Shown: piece by piece, positions 43,594-52,412 of the stretch
Position numbering within the stretch: position 1 is the stretch's first letter
Layout of the letters: each line of letters opens with the position of its first letter
Assembly (NCBI RefSeq): GCF_029581195.1
Contig: NZ_CP120737.1
Location: 3,697,001 to 3,761,000, forward strand
Reading direction: 5' to 3'
Length of the DNA stretch: 64,000 bases
Source: Solwaraspora sp. WMMD791
GTDB lineage: Bacteria; Actinomycetota; Actinomycetes; Mycobacteriales; Micromonosporaceae
Notes under the pieces: generated by a model
Told to the model about the DNA's origin: nothing
The model's database searches: none
The model's input: only the letters and a program-made list of their open reading frames with translations
Position numbers and translations under genes: made by a program

Positions 43594-45231
43594 TCAGGAG
43601 TTGCTCTTCAGCGTGATCTTGCCGTACTCGGCGTCCGAGATCTTGTTCCAGACGAACTGGTCGACGTTCTCGCCGTACAGCGCCGCGACCTTGCTGAACC
43701 ACATCGGGATGACCGGCAGGTCCTCCACGACGAGGTCCTCGGCCTGGTTGTAGAACGGGATGGCCGCTTCGAGGTTCTCGGCGGCGTCGCCCTGGGCGAT
43801 CAGCGAGTCGAACTCCGGGTTCGAGTACGTGGAGTTGTTGCTGCCCGAGCCGGTGCCGTACAGCGGCTGCAGGTAGGTCTCGATGACCGGGTAGTCCGGG
43901 CCCCAGCCGAGCCGGAACGGGCCGGTGAAGGCCTTCTGGTCGGCGGTCGACAGGTACTCGGGGAACTGCAGGTTGACCTTCAGCTCGTAGTCGATGCCGA
44001 GCGCCGCCTTGATCTGGTCGCCGACGGCCTGCAGCCAGGCCTCGTGACCGGCACCGGCGTTGGCCCACAGCTCCAGCGGCCCGCCCTTCCAGCCGCCGGC
44101 TTCCTCCAGCAGCTGCTTGGCCCGCTCGACGTCCTGGGTGCAGTACTCGCAGACGCCCGGACGGTAGCCGTCGAAGGTCGGCGCCACGACACCCTCAGCC
44201 GGGGTGAACCGGCCATTGAAGACGGCGTCGATGATGCCCTGCCGGTCGATGGAGAGCGAGAACGCCTGGCGGATCCGCTTGTCCTTGAAGTTCTCGTTGT
44301 ACAGCGGCATGCCGACGTAGGTGAAGCTGTCGCCCGGCGCCTCGTACATCTGCTCGCCGTACTGCTGCTTCGCCTCGGCGTAGCGGGCCGGCGGGATGGT
44401 GTACATGACGTCCAGCTCGCCGGCCTGGAAGGCGGCGTAGCCGGCGTCGACGTCCTGGTAGATCTTGTACGCCAGGGTGTCGGCCTTGCCCTTGTCCTCA
44501 CCCGCCCACGAGTCACTGCGCACCAGGGTGATGCCGACGTCGTGCTGCCAGCTGCCCTCGATCTTGTAGGGGCCGTTGCCGATCGGGGTCTCGTTGCAGG
44601 CCTCGGTGTCGGCGATGCAGGCCTCGGCCATCGGGAAGAAGCCGGAGTAGCCGACGATCGCCGGGAAGCCGGAGAACGGCGCCTTCAGCTCGACGGTGAA
44701 GGTCAGGTCGTCGACCTTCTGCAGACCGGACAGCTCCTGCGCGGCCGGCTCCGGAGCCTCCTGCGGCCCGTCACCGTCCGGGTCCTCACCAGCGGTGACC
44801 TCGTCGATGCCGGCGATGCGCTTCATGAAGTACGAGTTGTTCTGGGCGTTCGGCCCGTACGCCGTGAAGTTCCACGCGCGGATGAAGGCGTCGGCGTTCA
44901 CCGGCTCGCCGTTGTCGAAGGTGTAGCCGTCCTTGACCTTGATCGTCCAGGTCTTGTTGTCCTCGGACTCGATGGACTCGGCAAGGTCGTTCTCCGGCTC
45001 ACCGGTCTCGGCGTTGTACTTGACCAGACCACGGTAGAGCTGGCGGATCACCAGGATGGACGGCTCGTCGTCACCAGCGGACGGCAGCAGGAAGGCCGGC
45101 TCCGAGGCATAGATGCGAAGTTCACCGCCGGAGTCGTTCTCCGTGGTCTCTCCGCTGTCGCTACTGCAAGCGGTGGCGAACAGAGCGATGGCGGTCGTTG
45201 CGACCGCCACCTTTAGGGATTTCCCACGCAT
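43594..45231 (-). CDS. Oligopeptide/dipeptide-binding lipoprotein (SBP family 5)
   Basis: A 545-residue lipoprotein, first gene of the importer operon. Signal peptide MRGKSLKVAVATTAIALFAT with lipobox ATAC and lipidated Cys22. SBP_bac_5 features: LYRGLVKYNAETGEPENDLA, WTIKVKDGYTFDNGEPVNAD, FIRAWNFTAYGPNAQNNSYF, NGPYKIEGSWQHDVGITLVR, FSLSIDRQGIIDAVFNGRFT and LGWGPDYPVIETYLQPLYGT. The Asp/Glu-rich surface loop EDPDGDGPQEAPEP is extra. ATG at 45231 follows GAGGAGG (spacing about 8). Closest to dipeptide/oligopeptide binders; substrate unproved. Confidence 0.95.
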   Translation of the reverse strand: MRGKSLKVAVATTAIALFATACSSDSGETTENDSGGELRIYASEPAFLLPSAGDDEPSILVIRQLYRGLVKYNAETGEPENDLAESIESEDNKTWTIKVKDGYTFDNGEPVNADAFIRAWNFTAYGPNAQNNSYFMKRIAGIDEVTAGEDPDGDGPQEAPEPAAQELSGLQKVDDLTFTVELKAPFSGFPAIVGYSGFFPMAEACIADTEACNETPIGNGPYKIEGSWQHDVGITLVRSDSWAGEDKGKADTLAYKIYQDVDAGYAAFQAGELDVMYTIPPARYAEAKQQYGEQMYEAPGDSFTYVGMPLYNENFKDKRIRQAFSLSIDRQGIIDAVFNGRFTPAEGVVAPTFDGYRPGVCEYCTQDVERAKQLLEEAGGWKGGPLELWANAGAGHEAWLQAVGDQIKAALGIDYELKVNLQFPEYLSTADQKAFTGPFRLGWGPDYPVIETYLQPLYGTGSGSNNSTYSNPEFDSLIAQGDAAENLEAAIPFYNQAEDLVVEDLPVIPMWFSKVAALYGENVDQFVWNKISDAEYGKITLKSNS

Positions 45232-45690
45232 GGGAGAGCCTCCTCAGGGCGCTCACGGGGGGGTTGTGAGGTGACTGACACTGTGACACCAGGTAGCCCG
45301 TTGCGTGAAGGTGCCGTTATCAAGCCGATACGCGGCCGGGACGGCTCCGATACGCCGATCGAGATCTCTCGACCTCGCCCGGAACCCGTGCTGACCTGGG
45401 CATCCGACCACTGTACAACCCCGATTACCGGAGAGTAGGGACGCCCTGCTGTGACCTTCCCCGCCACCCCTTCATCACTCTCGGATGTCAAGTTAATACT
45501 TTCCGTCACCACTCGCCCGAGGTGTCCGGATGCCGGATTGGCGACAATTGCGAGATTGTAACCCCGGCGTGAACGCGAGTCCGCAGTAGCGCTGCCCCGG
45601 CGGCCGGACCTGCCGGGGTCGACAGCCACCCGACACCCGTGGCGCCACCAGGTTCCCATCATCCGGGAGATAGAGCAAGTCCACTGACGG
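45232..45690. other. Non-coding region upstream of the oligopeptide operon
   Basis: No gene is supported in these 459 bases. The stretch 45480-45560 is AT-richer and includes a minus-strand TTGACA (45491-45486) and a short inverted repeat ACAAT/ATTGT near 45544-45559. It probably holds the promoter of the binding-protein gene and gives it a long 5' leader. Confidence 0.5.
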
Positions 45691-46401
45691 TCAGATCAGT
45701 CGTCGGTCTGCCGCCCATCTGGATAGTTCGTACCGGTTTGACATCTGCAGCTTCCGCAGCACGTTCGACACGTGGGTCTCGACCGTCTTGATCGAGATGA
45801 AGAGCTCCTTGGCGATCTCCTTGTACGCGTACCCCCGGGCCAGCAGCCGCAGCACCTCGCGCTCCCGGTTGGTCAGCTGGTCCAGCTCCGGATCCACCAC
45901 CGGGGCGTCCGGCCGGGCCGCGAAGGCGTCCAGCACGAACCCGGCCAGTCGTGGGCTGAACACCGCGTCGCCGTCGGCCACCCGGTGGATCGCCGCCGCC
46001 AGGTCCTCCGGCGAGATCGTCTTGGTGACGTAGCCGCGGGCTCCGGCCCGGATCAGCCCGATCACGTCCTCGGCCGCGTCCGACACGCTCAACGCCAGGA
46101 ACCGCACCGACGAACGACCGGCACCCGGACCCCGCAGGACGGCGTCCAGTACCGCCCGTCCGCCACCGTCCGGCATGTGTACGTCGAGCAGCACCACGTC
46201 CGGTTCGGTCGCCGCGATCCGGCTGACCGCCTCGGCGACCGTGGCGGCCTCGCCGATGACCGCCACGTGCGCCCCCAGCTCGGCCCGTACCCCGGCCCGG
46301 AACATCGCGTGGTCGTCGACCAGAAAGACCCGCAGTCGCCGCCCGTCGGAGGTGTCCGGCTCACCACCCGCCGTCGGTCGACCGGTCGGCTCGTCCATCA
46401 C
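45691..46401 (-). CDS. NarL/LuxR-type response regulator
   Basis: A 236-residue regulator. Receiver domain: RVFLVDDHAMFRAGVRAEL with the acidic pair, phosphoacceptor Asp in VVLLDVHMPDGGG, Ser in ALSVSDAAED and Lys in GYVTKTISPEDL. C-terminal LuxR helix-turn-helix: LTNREREVLRLLARGYAYKE, IAKELFISIKTVETHVSNVL. The first 20 residues are a hydrophilic tail. GTG at 46401 overlaps the kinase stop as GTGA; ATG follows as the next codon. Partner of the PspC-domain kinase. Confidence 0.95.
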   Translation of the reverse strand: MMDEPTGRPTAGGEPDTSDGRRLRVFLVDDHAMFRAGVRAELGAHVAVIGEAATVAEAVSRIAATEPDVVLLDVHMPDGGGRAVLDAVLRGPGAGRSSVRFLALSVSDAAEDVIGLIRAGARGYVTKTISPEDLAAAIHRVADGDAVFSPRLAGFVLDAFAARPDAPVVDPELDQLTNREREVLRLLARGYAYKEIAKELFISIKTVETHVSNVLRKLQMSNRYELSRWAADRRLI

Positions 46402-47735
46402 TGTCCGCCCTCTCCTGTCCGCGCGTCGGCGCGCGGCTCGTCTCCAGCCGTACGTGGCCCGTCCCCGTTCGCCCGCACTCCGGCCGCCGGCCGGGTCTCC
46501 GGGCCGACCGGGAGGGTCAGCCGGACCTCGGTGCCCTCCCCCGGCGTGCTGATGATCTCCGCCCGCCCGCCGTGTCGACGCATCCGCCCGACGATCGAGC
46601 CGCGCACGCCGTGCCGATGGTCCTCGACCTGCGCCGGGTCGAAGCCGGCACCCCGGTCCCGGACGAAGACGCTGAGCTGCTCGGGTTCGGCCTCGGCGTA
46701 CAGCGAGACGGTCTGCACCCCGGCGTGCCGGGCAGCGTTGACAAGGGCCTCCCTCGTCGCCGCGACCAGGGCGCCGACCCGCTCGTCGGTGCCCCGGTCA
46801 CCGACCACCACCGCTTCGACGCTGAGCCCGTAGGTGTCCTCGACCTCGGCCGCCGCCTGCTCCAACGCGGCCGCGAACCGTTCCGTCGGCGACGCCGTCG
46901 GCTTGTACAGCCAGTTGCGCAGCGACCGTTCCTGACCACGGGCCAGCCGCTGCACGGCCTTCGGGTCGGCGGCGTTGCGCTGGATCAACGCCAGGGTGTG
47001 CAGCACCTGATCGTGGATCATCGCGGCCAGCTCGGCCCGTTCCTGCTCACGGACCCGACCCTCGCGTTCGGCCCGCAGCTGGTTGAAGGTCCGCCACAGC
47101 ACCGGCGCGGTCACCACCCCGACCCCGGCCAGCCCTACCAGAGCGAAGATCACCCCGTTGAGTACGGCGGCGGAGTTGCCCTGCGGCGTGTACACCGCCG
47201 CCACCCCGATCACGCCGACCGCGACGAGTAGCCCGCCGCCGATGAACCGCAGCAGGAACGCCCGCCGGTCGCTCTCCTCGACGACCGCCCCGAGCCAGGG
47301 CACCTGCGGCAGCGTCTCGCTCCACGCCCGCCGCCGCTCCGGCGCGGCGTCGTGCCAGATCACGCCGGCCCCGACCGCGACGATCGCGACCAGCCATCCG
47401 GCGGTGGTGCCGATCCCGCTGGAGGCGAAGACCAACGCCTGGATCAGGATGACGCCGAGGCCGATCGCGACGAACGGCAACAGCTCGACCAGGTCACGTC
47501 GGCGCGGCTGACCGTTGCTGGCCGGCGGGACGACGGCCCAGAACGCCGCGTAGAGCAGCACCCCGAGCCCGCTGAAGCCGATCAGCACGACGAACGCCGC
47601 CCGGACACCGACCAGTGGCAGGCGCAGATGCTGCGCGATACCAGCGGCCACCCCGGCCACCACCCGCTGCTCACGGGAGCGGTACAGCCGTGGTGGCTCG
47701 ATCGCGGTGGTGATCTCGGCCTCCCGGGACGGCAC
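46398..47735 (-). CDS. Sensor histidine kinase with N-terminal PspC domain
   Basis: A 445-residue membrane kinase. Residues about 15-70 are a PspC domain (RLYRSREQRVVAGVAAGIAQ, GLGVLLYAAFWAVVPP), followed by four to five more membrane segments to about 220. The HisKA_3-type dimerisation helix has ELAAMIHDQVLHTLALIQRN with the phosphoacceptor His near residue 240. HATPase: REALVNAARHAG (N-box), VFVRDRGAGFDPAQ (G1) and GSIVGRMRRHGGRAEIIS. GTG at 47735. It resembles LiaS/VraS-like kinases of actinobacteria where the sensor itself carries PspC; the divergent gene encodes another PspC protein. Confidence 0.93.
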   Translation of the reverse strand: MPSREAEITTAIEPPRLYRSREQRVVAGVAAGIAQHLRLPLVGVRAAFVVLIGFSGLGVLLYAAFWAVVPPASNGQPRRRDLVELLPFVAIGLGVILIQALVFASSGIGTTAGWLVAIVAVGAGVIWHDAAPERRRAWSETLPQVPWLGAVVEESDRRAFLLRFIGGGLLVAVGVIGVAAVYTPQGNSAAVLNGVIFALVGLAGVGVVTAPVLWRTFNQLRAEREGRVREQERAELAAMIHDQVLHTLALIQRNAADPKAVQRLARGQERSLRNWLYKPTASPTERFAAALEQAAAEVEDTYGLSVEAVVVGDRGTDERVGALVAATREALVNAARHAGVQTVSLYAEAEPEQLSVFVRDRGAGFDPAQVEDHRHGVRGSIVGRMRRHGGRAEIISTPGEGTEVRLTLPVGPETRPAAGVRANGDGPRTAGDEPRADARTGEGGQ

Positions 47736-47892
47736 GGACGCCGACGCGGCGGCGGCGGCGCTTCGATCGTCACACGTCGGACACCGCCCGGACCACGGGG
47801 ACGTCCCGGAGACCCGGTGGCATCGGATCTCAGGGTGCGCTCAGGGTCGAATCCCGAGGCATGCCGGGCGGCCGGACCCGCAGGATCACGGT

Positions 47893-49422
47893 ATGACCGA
47901 CGACCCGACCACGCCGCGCGGTCCGGTGCCGCCACCCGGCCCGCCGCCCGCCAGTGACCCGCCGGCGGCCGAGCCCTCGGCCGCCGGGCCGCTGCCCGAA
48001 CAGCCGCCGTCCGCCGAACAGCCGCCGTCCGACGAACAGCCGCCGTCCGACGACCCGCCACGGGGCGAGCCGTCGGCCGCCGGGTCGCCCGGTGGGGGGT
48101 CGGCGTGGGGTCCGCCGCCCGGGGCCTTCACCCAGCGGTACGGGCTCGTCCGGCCACGGCAGGGCCGTTACCTGGCCGGAGTGTGCGGGGCGATCGGGCG
48201 GGCCACCAACACCGACCCCGTCCTGTGGCGGGTGCTGCTGGCCGTCCTCGGCTTCTTCGGCGGCATCGGCATCCTGGTCTACCTGGTGGTCTGGCTCGGC
48301 ACGCCGAGCGAAGGGGACAGCACCTCCCCGGTGGAGGGGCTGCTGGGCCGGGGCCGGTCGAGCATGTCGCCGGTCACCGTACTGGTCCTCGGCATCCTGG
48401 CCGCGGTGATGTTCGCCTTCATCGTCACCGACGGGTTCCGCGCCGTGCTGCTCGGCTCGGCGGTGCTGATCGGTGGAGTGCTGCTGCTCAACCGCAGTGC
48501 CCACCAGGGCGGCCCGGCGCCGGCCCCGTACCCCGGTGGGGCCCCCGACCCGGCCCGCCAGGGACCGATGGCCGCGGCCACCACCCCGTACCCCCCGTCG
48601 GGTTTCCCGGCCGCGGCGCCCTACCCGACGTCCTACCCGGTGCCGGCGGCCCCGGCGCCGGCCTATCCGTCGGCGCCCGGCGGGGCCGCCGCCGCGCCCA
48701 CCGCCGGCTACCGGGCTCCGTTCGCCCCCTACGGGCCGTACGCGACCCGCCCGTCGCCGTACGGACCGGTGCCGCCGCCGGCACCGCCACCACCACCGGT
48801 GCCGCCACCACCACCGAAGGAGCGGTCCCGACTCGGCACCGTCACCTTCTCGATGATCTTCGTGGTGCTGGGCGTCGTCGCCGTGATCGACCTCACCGAC
48901 GCGGCCGCGACACCCCCGTCGGCCTACTTCGCGGCGGTCCTGGCCACGATCGCGGTCGGTCTGCTGGTCGGCGCCTGGTTCGGCCGGGCCCGGTGGCTGA
49001 TCGCACTGGGGCTGGTGGCCAGCGCCGCAGTCGGCATCTCCAGCCTGGCCGAGTCGGTCACCGCGACCGAGTCCCAGGCGGTGTACTGGCAGCCCGCCAA
49101 CTACGACCAGCTGGCCTACCGGTACGAGACGACGTTCGGCGACGCCGTTCTCGACCTGCGCGACGTCGACTTCGCCGACCGGCAGACGGAGGTGACGGTG
49201 ACACTCGGGCTCGGCACGCTGCTGGTGCAGCTGCCGCCGGAGGTGGACGTCCGGGCCGAGGCCGACGTGAAGGCAGGTGAGGCCGTGGTGCTCGGCCAGC
49301 GGTGGAGCGGATTCGACCAGTCCCCCCGGGTGATCTCCGATCTCGGCGACGACGGCGCCGGCGGCGGCGAACTCACCCTGCGTGTCAAGGTAGCGGCCGG
49401 CGACCTGGAGGTGGTCCGATGA
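47893..49422 (+). CDS. PspC-domain protein with LiaF-like C-terminus
   Basis: A 509-residue membrane protein. A Pro/Ser/Glu-rich tail (1-75, with SAEQPPSDEQPPSDD repeats) precedes a PspC domain (GLVRPRQGRYLAGVCGAIGR, FFGGIGILVYLVVWLGTPSE). A pair of membrane helices, a long Pro/Tyr/Ala linker (about 210-310), two or three more helices, and then a beta-rich C-terminal domain follow (YRYETTFGDAVLDLRDVDFA, TEVTVTLGLGTLLVQLPPEV). The last part matches LiaF C-terminal / Toast_rack-type repeats. ATG at 47893. Divergent from the kinase, it is probably its regulator or target. Confidence 0.85.
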   Translation: MTDDPTTPRGPVPPPGPPPASDPPAAEPSAAGPLPEQPPSAEQPPSDEQPPSDDPPRGEPSAAGSPGGGSAWGPPPGAFTQRYGLVRPRQGRYLAGVCGAIGRATNTDPVLWRVLLAVLGFFGGIGILVYLVVWLGTPSEGDSTSPVEGLLGRGRSSMSPVTVLVLGILAAVMFAFIVTDGFRAVLLGSAVLIGGVLLLNRSAHQGGPAPAPYPGGAPDPARQGPMAAATTPYPPSGFPAAAPYPTSYPVPAAPAPAYPSAPGGAAAAPTAGYRAPFAPYGPYATRPSPYGPVPPPAPPPPPVPPPPPKERSRLGTVTFSMIFVVLGVVAVIDLTDAAATPPSAYFAAVLATIAVGLLVGAWFGRARWLIALGLVASAAVGISSLAESVTATESQAVYWQPANYDQLAYRYETTFGDAVLDLRDVDFADRQTEVTVTLGLGTLLVQLPPEVDVRAEADVKAGEAVVLGQRWSGFDQSPRVISDLGDDGAGGGELTLRVKVAAGDLEVVR

Positions 49423-49778
49423 AACGGCACCGTACCGATGTGGTGTCCCTCACCTTCGGGCTGATCTTCAGCCTGATCGCCGGATGGTGGTTGGTCTCCC
49501 GCATGGCCGACGTCCCGCTCCCACAGGTCGGCTGGGTGGTCGCCGGCGGTCTGATCCTGATCGGCGTCCTCGGTCTGGTCGGCGCGCTGCGCTCGGGCCG
49601 GGGCGACCGCTCGGACACACAACGGACCGACACCGCACCGACCGGCGTACCGTCCACCGACGCACCGCCGGTCGACGCACCACCGGTCGGCATGCGGACC
49701 GACCCGCGGACCGGGGACGACAGCGATGCGCCGACCCTGACCGAGCTGAGCGACCTGCCCGGTCCGCCACGCGGTTGA
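49419..49778 (+). CDS. Small membrane protein coupled to the PspC gene
   Basis: A 119-residue protein with two membrane helices (VVSLTFGLIFSLIAGWWLVS and VGWVVAGGLILIGVLGLVGA) and a hydrophilic Thr/Asp/Pro-rich C-tail. ATG overlaps the stop of the preceding gene (ATGA at 49419-49422), so it is translationally coupled to the PspC/LiaF-like protein and likely part of the same stress system. No named family recognised. Confidence 0.8.
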   Translation: MKRHRTDVVSLTFGLIFSLIAGWWLVSRMADVPLPQVGWVVAGGLILIGVLGLVGALRSGRGDRSDTQRTDTAPTGVPSTDAPPVDAPPVGMRTDPRTGDDSDAPTLTELSDLPGPPRG

Positions 49779-49857
49779 CGGCCGCTGCGGGGTGCCGGGC
49801 CGGCACCTATGCTGGGCTTCGCGCCCCGCCATCACCGCCGCAAGGAGCCCGCCCGAC

Positions 49858-51102
49858 ATGTCTGACGCCCCTGCCCCGTCCGCTGCCGCCGCTGTCGGCA
49901 TCGGTGACCGCGCCGCCCGGGCACTCACCGCCGAACTGGCCCGGGACAACGCGGAGAAGCACGCGCTGCTGGTGGACGCGACAGCCGGATCCGCCGTACT
50001 CGGTGCCGCGATCGACGCGCTGCTGCCCGGCGACACCCTCACCGTGGTGCCGGCCGACGCCGGGCAGGCGGCCCGACTGCGTACGGAGATCGCCGCGCAC
50101 GGCCGCTGGGTCGCCGACCGGGTCCGGGTGGTGGACTCGCTGTCCGCCGCCGACCCGGCCGAGCTCCTGATCGTCGGGTCGGTCCTGACCGGCACCGGCG
50201 ACGAGGCCCGGGCGGCCGTCGACGGGTACACCAAGTACCTGGCCGACGGCGGCGTGCTGGCGGTGGCGGCACCCGCGCTGCCCGGTGGCTCCGCCGGTGC
50301 CGCCGCCGAGCTGGACCGGCAGGCCGCGCTGTTCGGCAGCGGCAGTGACCTGGTGCTGCGCAACGCCCCGCCGCTGCGGGTCCACCGGCTGCGCTTCGCG
50401 GCCGCTCCGGCCGCGCGGGCCGACCGGCTGGGGCCGCTGTACCGGACCAGCAGTGTGCCACTGACCCGCGACATGCACATCGATTCCAACGGTGTCGCGG
50501 CCGCCGCGATCGCCCTCGGGTTGGCCGCCGCCACCCGGCTGGCCCGGCCGAAGAGCCGGCTGTGGCTGCTGCCGGCCCTGGCGGCGGCCCCGGTCGCCGC
50601 GTTCTTCCGCGACCCGCAGCGGGACGTGCCGCAGGACCCGGCGGCGGTGGTAGCTGCCAGCGACGGCCGGGTGCTGTCGGTCGAGCGGGTCCGCGACGAG
50701 CGACTGGGCGCGACCGAGTTCCTCCGGATCGCGGTCTTCCTGTCGGTGCTGGACGTACACGTCAACCGGGCCCCGGTGGCCGGACGGGTGGTCGACCACT
50801 TCGTCGTCGACGGCGGGTTCGCCGCCGCGATGAAGCCGGCGGCCGAGCACAACGTGGCGGCGTACACGGTGCTGGAGACCTCGCACGGCCGGGTGGTCGT
50901 CGCGCAGCGGACCGGGATGGTGGCACGGCGGATCGTGCACCGGGCCCCGGTCGGCGCGCTGCTGGCCAAGGGCGAGCGGTTCGGGCTGATCCGGTTCGGC
51001 TCGCGCACCGACGTCTACCTGCCGGCGGAGTCCGTCGACGCCCTGGTCGGCCCGGGTGACCGGGTCGCCGGTGGTGCCTCGGTCATCGCCCGCTGGCGCT
51101 GA
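49858..51102 (+). CDS. psd: Phosphatidylserine decarboxylase with extra N-terminal domain
   Basis: A 414-residue protein. The C-terminal half (about 200-414) is a phosphatidylserine decarboxylase: AAVVAASDGRVLSVERV, FLSVLDVHVNRAPVAGRVVD, KPAAEHNVAAYTVLETSHGR, and the terminal self-cleavage region KGERFGLIRFGSRTDVYLP, where Ser of FGS would become the pyruvoyl group. The N-terminal 190 residues are not part of the core enzyme and look like a degenerate Rossmann/methyltransferase fold (LLVDATAGSAVLGAAIDALL, DTLTVVPADAGQAAR, LLIVGSVLTGTG, LADGGVLAVAAPAL). ATG at 49858 follows AAGGAG. It makes phosphatidylethanolamine; convergent pssA provides the substrate. Confidence 0.9.
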   Translation: MSDAPAPSAAAAVGIGDRAARALTAELARDNAEKHALLVDATAGSAVLGAAIDALLPGDTLTVVPADAGQAARLRTEIAAHGRWVADRVRVVDSLSAADPAELLIVGSVLTGTGDEARAAVDGYTKYLADGGVLAVAAPALPGGSAGAAAELDRQAALFGSGSDLVLRNAPPLRVHRLRFAAAPAARADRLGPLYRTSSVPLTRDMHIDSNGVAAAAIALGLAAATRLARPKSRLWLLPALAAAPVAAFFRDPQRDVPQDPAAVVAASDGRVLSVERVRDERLGATEFLRIAVFLSVLDVHVNRAPVAGRVVDHFVVDGGFAAAMKPAAEHNVAAYTVLETSHGRVVVAQRTGMVARRIVHRAPVGALLAKGERFGLIRFGSRTDVYLPAESVDALVGPGDRVAGGASVIARWR

Positions 51103-51176
51103 CCGGGGCACGCGCGGCTCCTGTTGGCGCTGACCGGGGCACGCGCGGCTCCTGTTGGCGCTGACCGGGGCACGCA
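51094..51176. repeat. 31-bp tandem repeat at the psd/pssA junction
   Basis: A unit beginning TGGCGCTGACCGGGGCACGC recurs with period 31: 51094-51124, 51125-51155 and a partial copy 51156-51176. Copies 1 and 2 are identical. The first unit contains the last codons and stop of psd. Confidence 0.9.
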
Positions 51177-51188
51177 CCGGTCAGCCGC

Positions 51189-52223
51189 TCAGATCGCCCG
51201 GCGGCGGTGCAGCCAGAGCAGCGGCCCGCTGCCGAGGTACGCGAGCACGATCAGCCCGAAGGTCAACCGTACGTCGATCAGCGCACCGACCACCGGCACC
51301 GCCCACACCCACGGCGGCAGCTTCAACAGCCGGGCGAGTTTGACGTACGGGAAGCTGGAGACCATCGCGAAGGCCAGCAACGCGACGACGGCGAGCTGGG
51401 CGTCGCCGGGCATCGGCACGTCGATCAGTACGCCGATGCCGAGCACGGCGGCGGCCAGGGTGGTCGGGATGCCGGTGAAGAATCCGCCGTCCTTGGCGCA
51501 GACGTTGAACCGGGCGAGGCGGATCGCGGCGCAGGAGGCGACGAGCGCGCAAGCGACGGCGGCCGCCGGCGTGGCGACCGTACCGGCCAGCGAGGCGTAG
51601 ACGACCACCGGAGCGGCCAGGCCGAACGAGCACATGTCGGCCAGCGAGTCCATCTGCGCACCGAACGGGCTGGCGACGCCGAGGCGGCGGGCCAGCGCCC
51701 CGTCGAGTCCGTCGAAGACGACACACGCGACGAGGCAGAAGGCGGCCAGCCGGATGTCGCCCTCCATCGCCAGGAAGATCGCGGCGAGGCCGAGCGTCAG
51801 GCTGGTCAGGGTGGTCGCGTTGACCAGCACGAAACTGGCCCGCCGGGCCAGGGTCGGGTCTCCGGGCAGCAGTGGTACCGCGACCGTCGTACCGTCGACT
51901 CCGTCGACGGACCGGGTCGCGGGGCGCAGCGTCGCATCCGGTGGGCCCGCCGGTCCGACCGCCGGGCTCACCGGGACGACCGCCGGGCTCACCGGGGCGA
52001 TCGCGGCGATCTCCGCCGCCGTCAACGGGTCGACGTCGAGCCAGCCGCCCGACTCCCCCACCGGCCTGGTCGACCGATGGGCGTCCCGGCCGCGCCGGCC
52101 GACCCGGACCAGGAGCACCTGTCGGGCGAAGGTGCCGCTGCGACGCAGCGGTCCGGCCCATCGACGTCCTGCCGGTCGAGGACTGTCGGTCGTACGCCGC
52201 CGCCGCCACGGGGCACTCGCCAC
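51189..52223 (-). CDS. pssA: CDP-diacylglycerol-serine O-phosphatidyltransferase
   Basis: A CDP-alcohol phosphatidyltransferase, about 344 residues from GTG 52223. The family motif D-G-x2-A-R-x8-G-x3-D-x3-D is present as FDGLDGALARRLGV then FGAQMDSLADMCSF. Six to seven membrane helices follow (for example FVLVNATTLTSLTLGLAAIF, AAVVYASLAGTVATPAAA-like, LIVLAYLGSGPLLWL). The start is uncertain: GTG 52223 has GGAGGG just upstream, while ATGs at 52235 and 52238 precede it. Residues before about 120 are a hydrophilic, non-conserved extension. Context with psd favours phosphatidylserine synthase. Confidence 0.88.
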   Translation of the reverse strand: MASAPWRRRRTTDSPRPAGRRWAGPLRRSGTFARQVLLVRVGRRGRDAHRSTRPVGESGGWLDVDPLTAAEIAAIAPVSPAVVPVSPAVGPAGPPDATLRPATRSVDGVDGTTVAVPLLPGDPTLARRASFVLVNATTLTSLTLGLAAIFLAMEGDIRLAAFCLVACVVFDGLDGALARRLGVASPFGAQMDSLADMCSFGLAAPVVVYASLAGTVATPAAAVACALVASCAAIRLARFNVCAKDGGFFTGIPTTLAAAVLGIGVLIDVPMPGDAQLAVVALLAFAMVSSFPYVKLARLLKLPPWVWAVPVVGALIDVRLTFGLIVLAYLGSGPLLWLHRRRAI

Positions 52224-52412
52224 GGATCCCTCCATCATCGGTCGGTCGTGCGTCGCGGTCGCGACGGACGCCCGATTATGCGGCCTACACCATTGCACAG
52301 CCGACGCGGGTTGGCGAGAGATCAGTCTGGAGCATACCGATTCGTCCTGGGTAAACCGGACATCCGCTCGCGTTTTCGCTAGCTGACGCAAGCACCCTCG
52401 GCCTACCGACGG

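Noticed and set aside
45213-45662. A minus-strand frame overlapping the start of the oligopeptide-binding protein
   Set aside because: Codon use and composition do not look coding, and the start region has promoter-like AT-rich DNA.
47835-47855. tRNA-like T-arm sequence GGGTCGAATCCC
   Set aside because: No acceptor stem, anticodon arm or D-arm can be folded around it on either strand.
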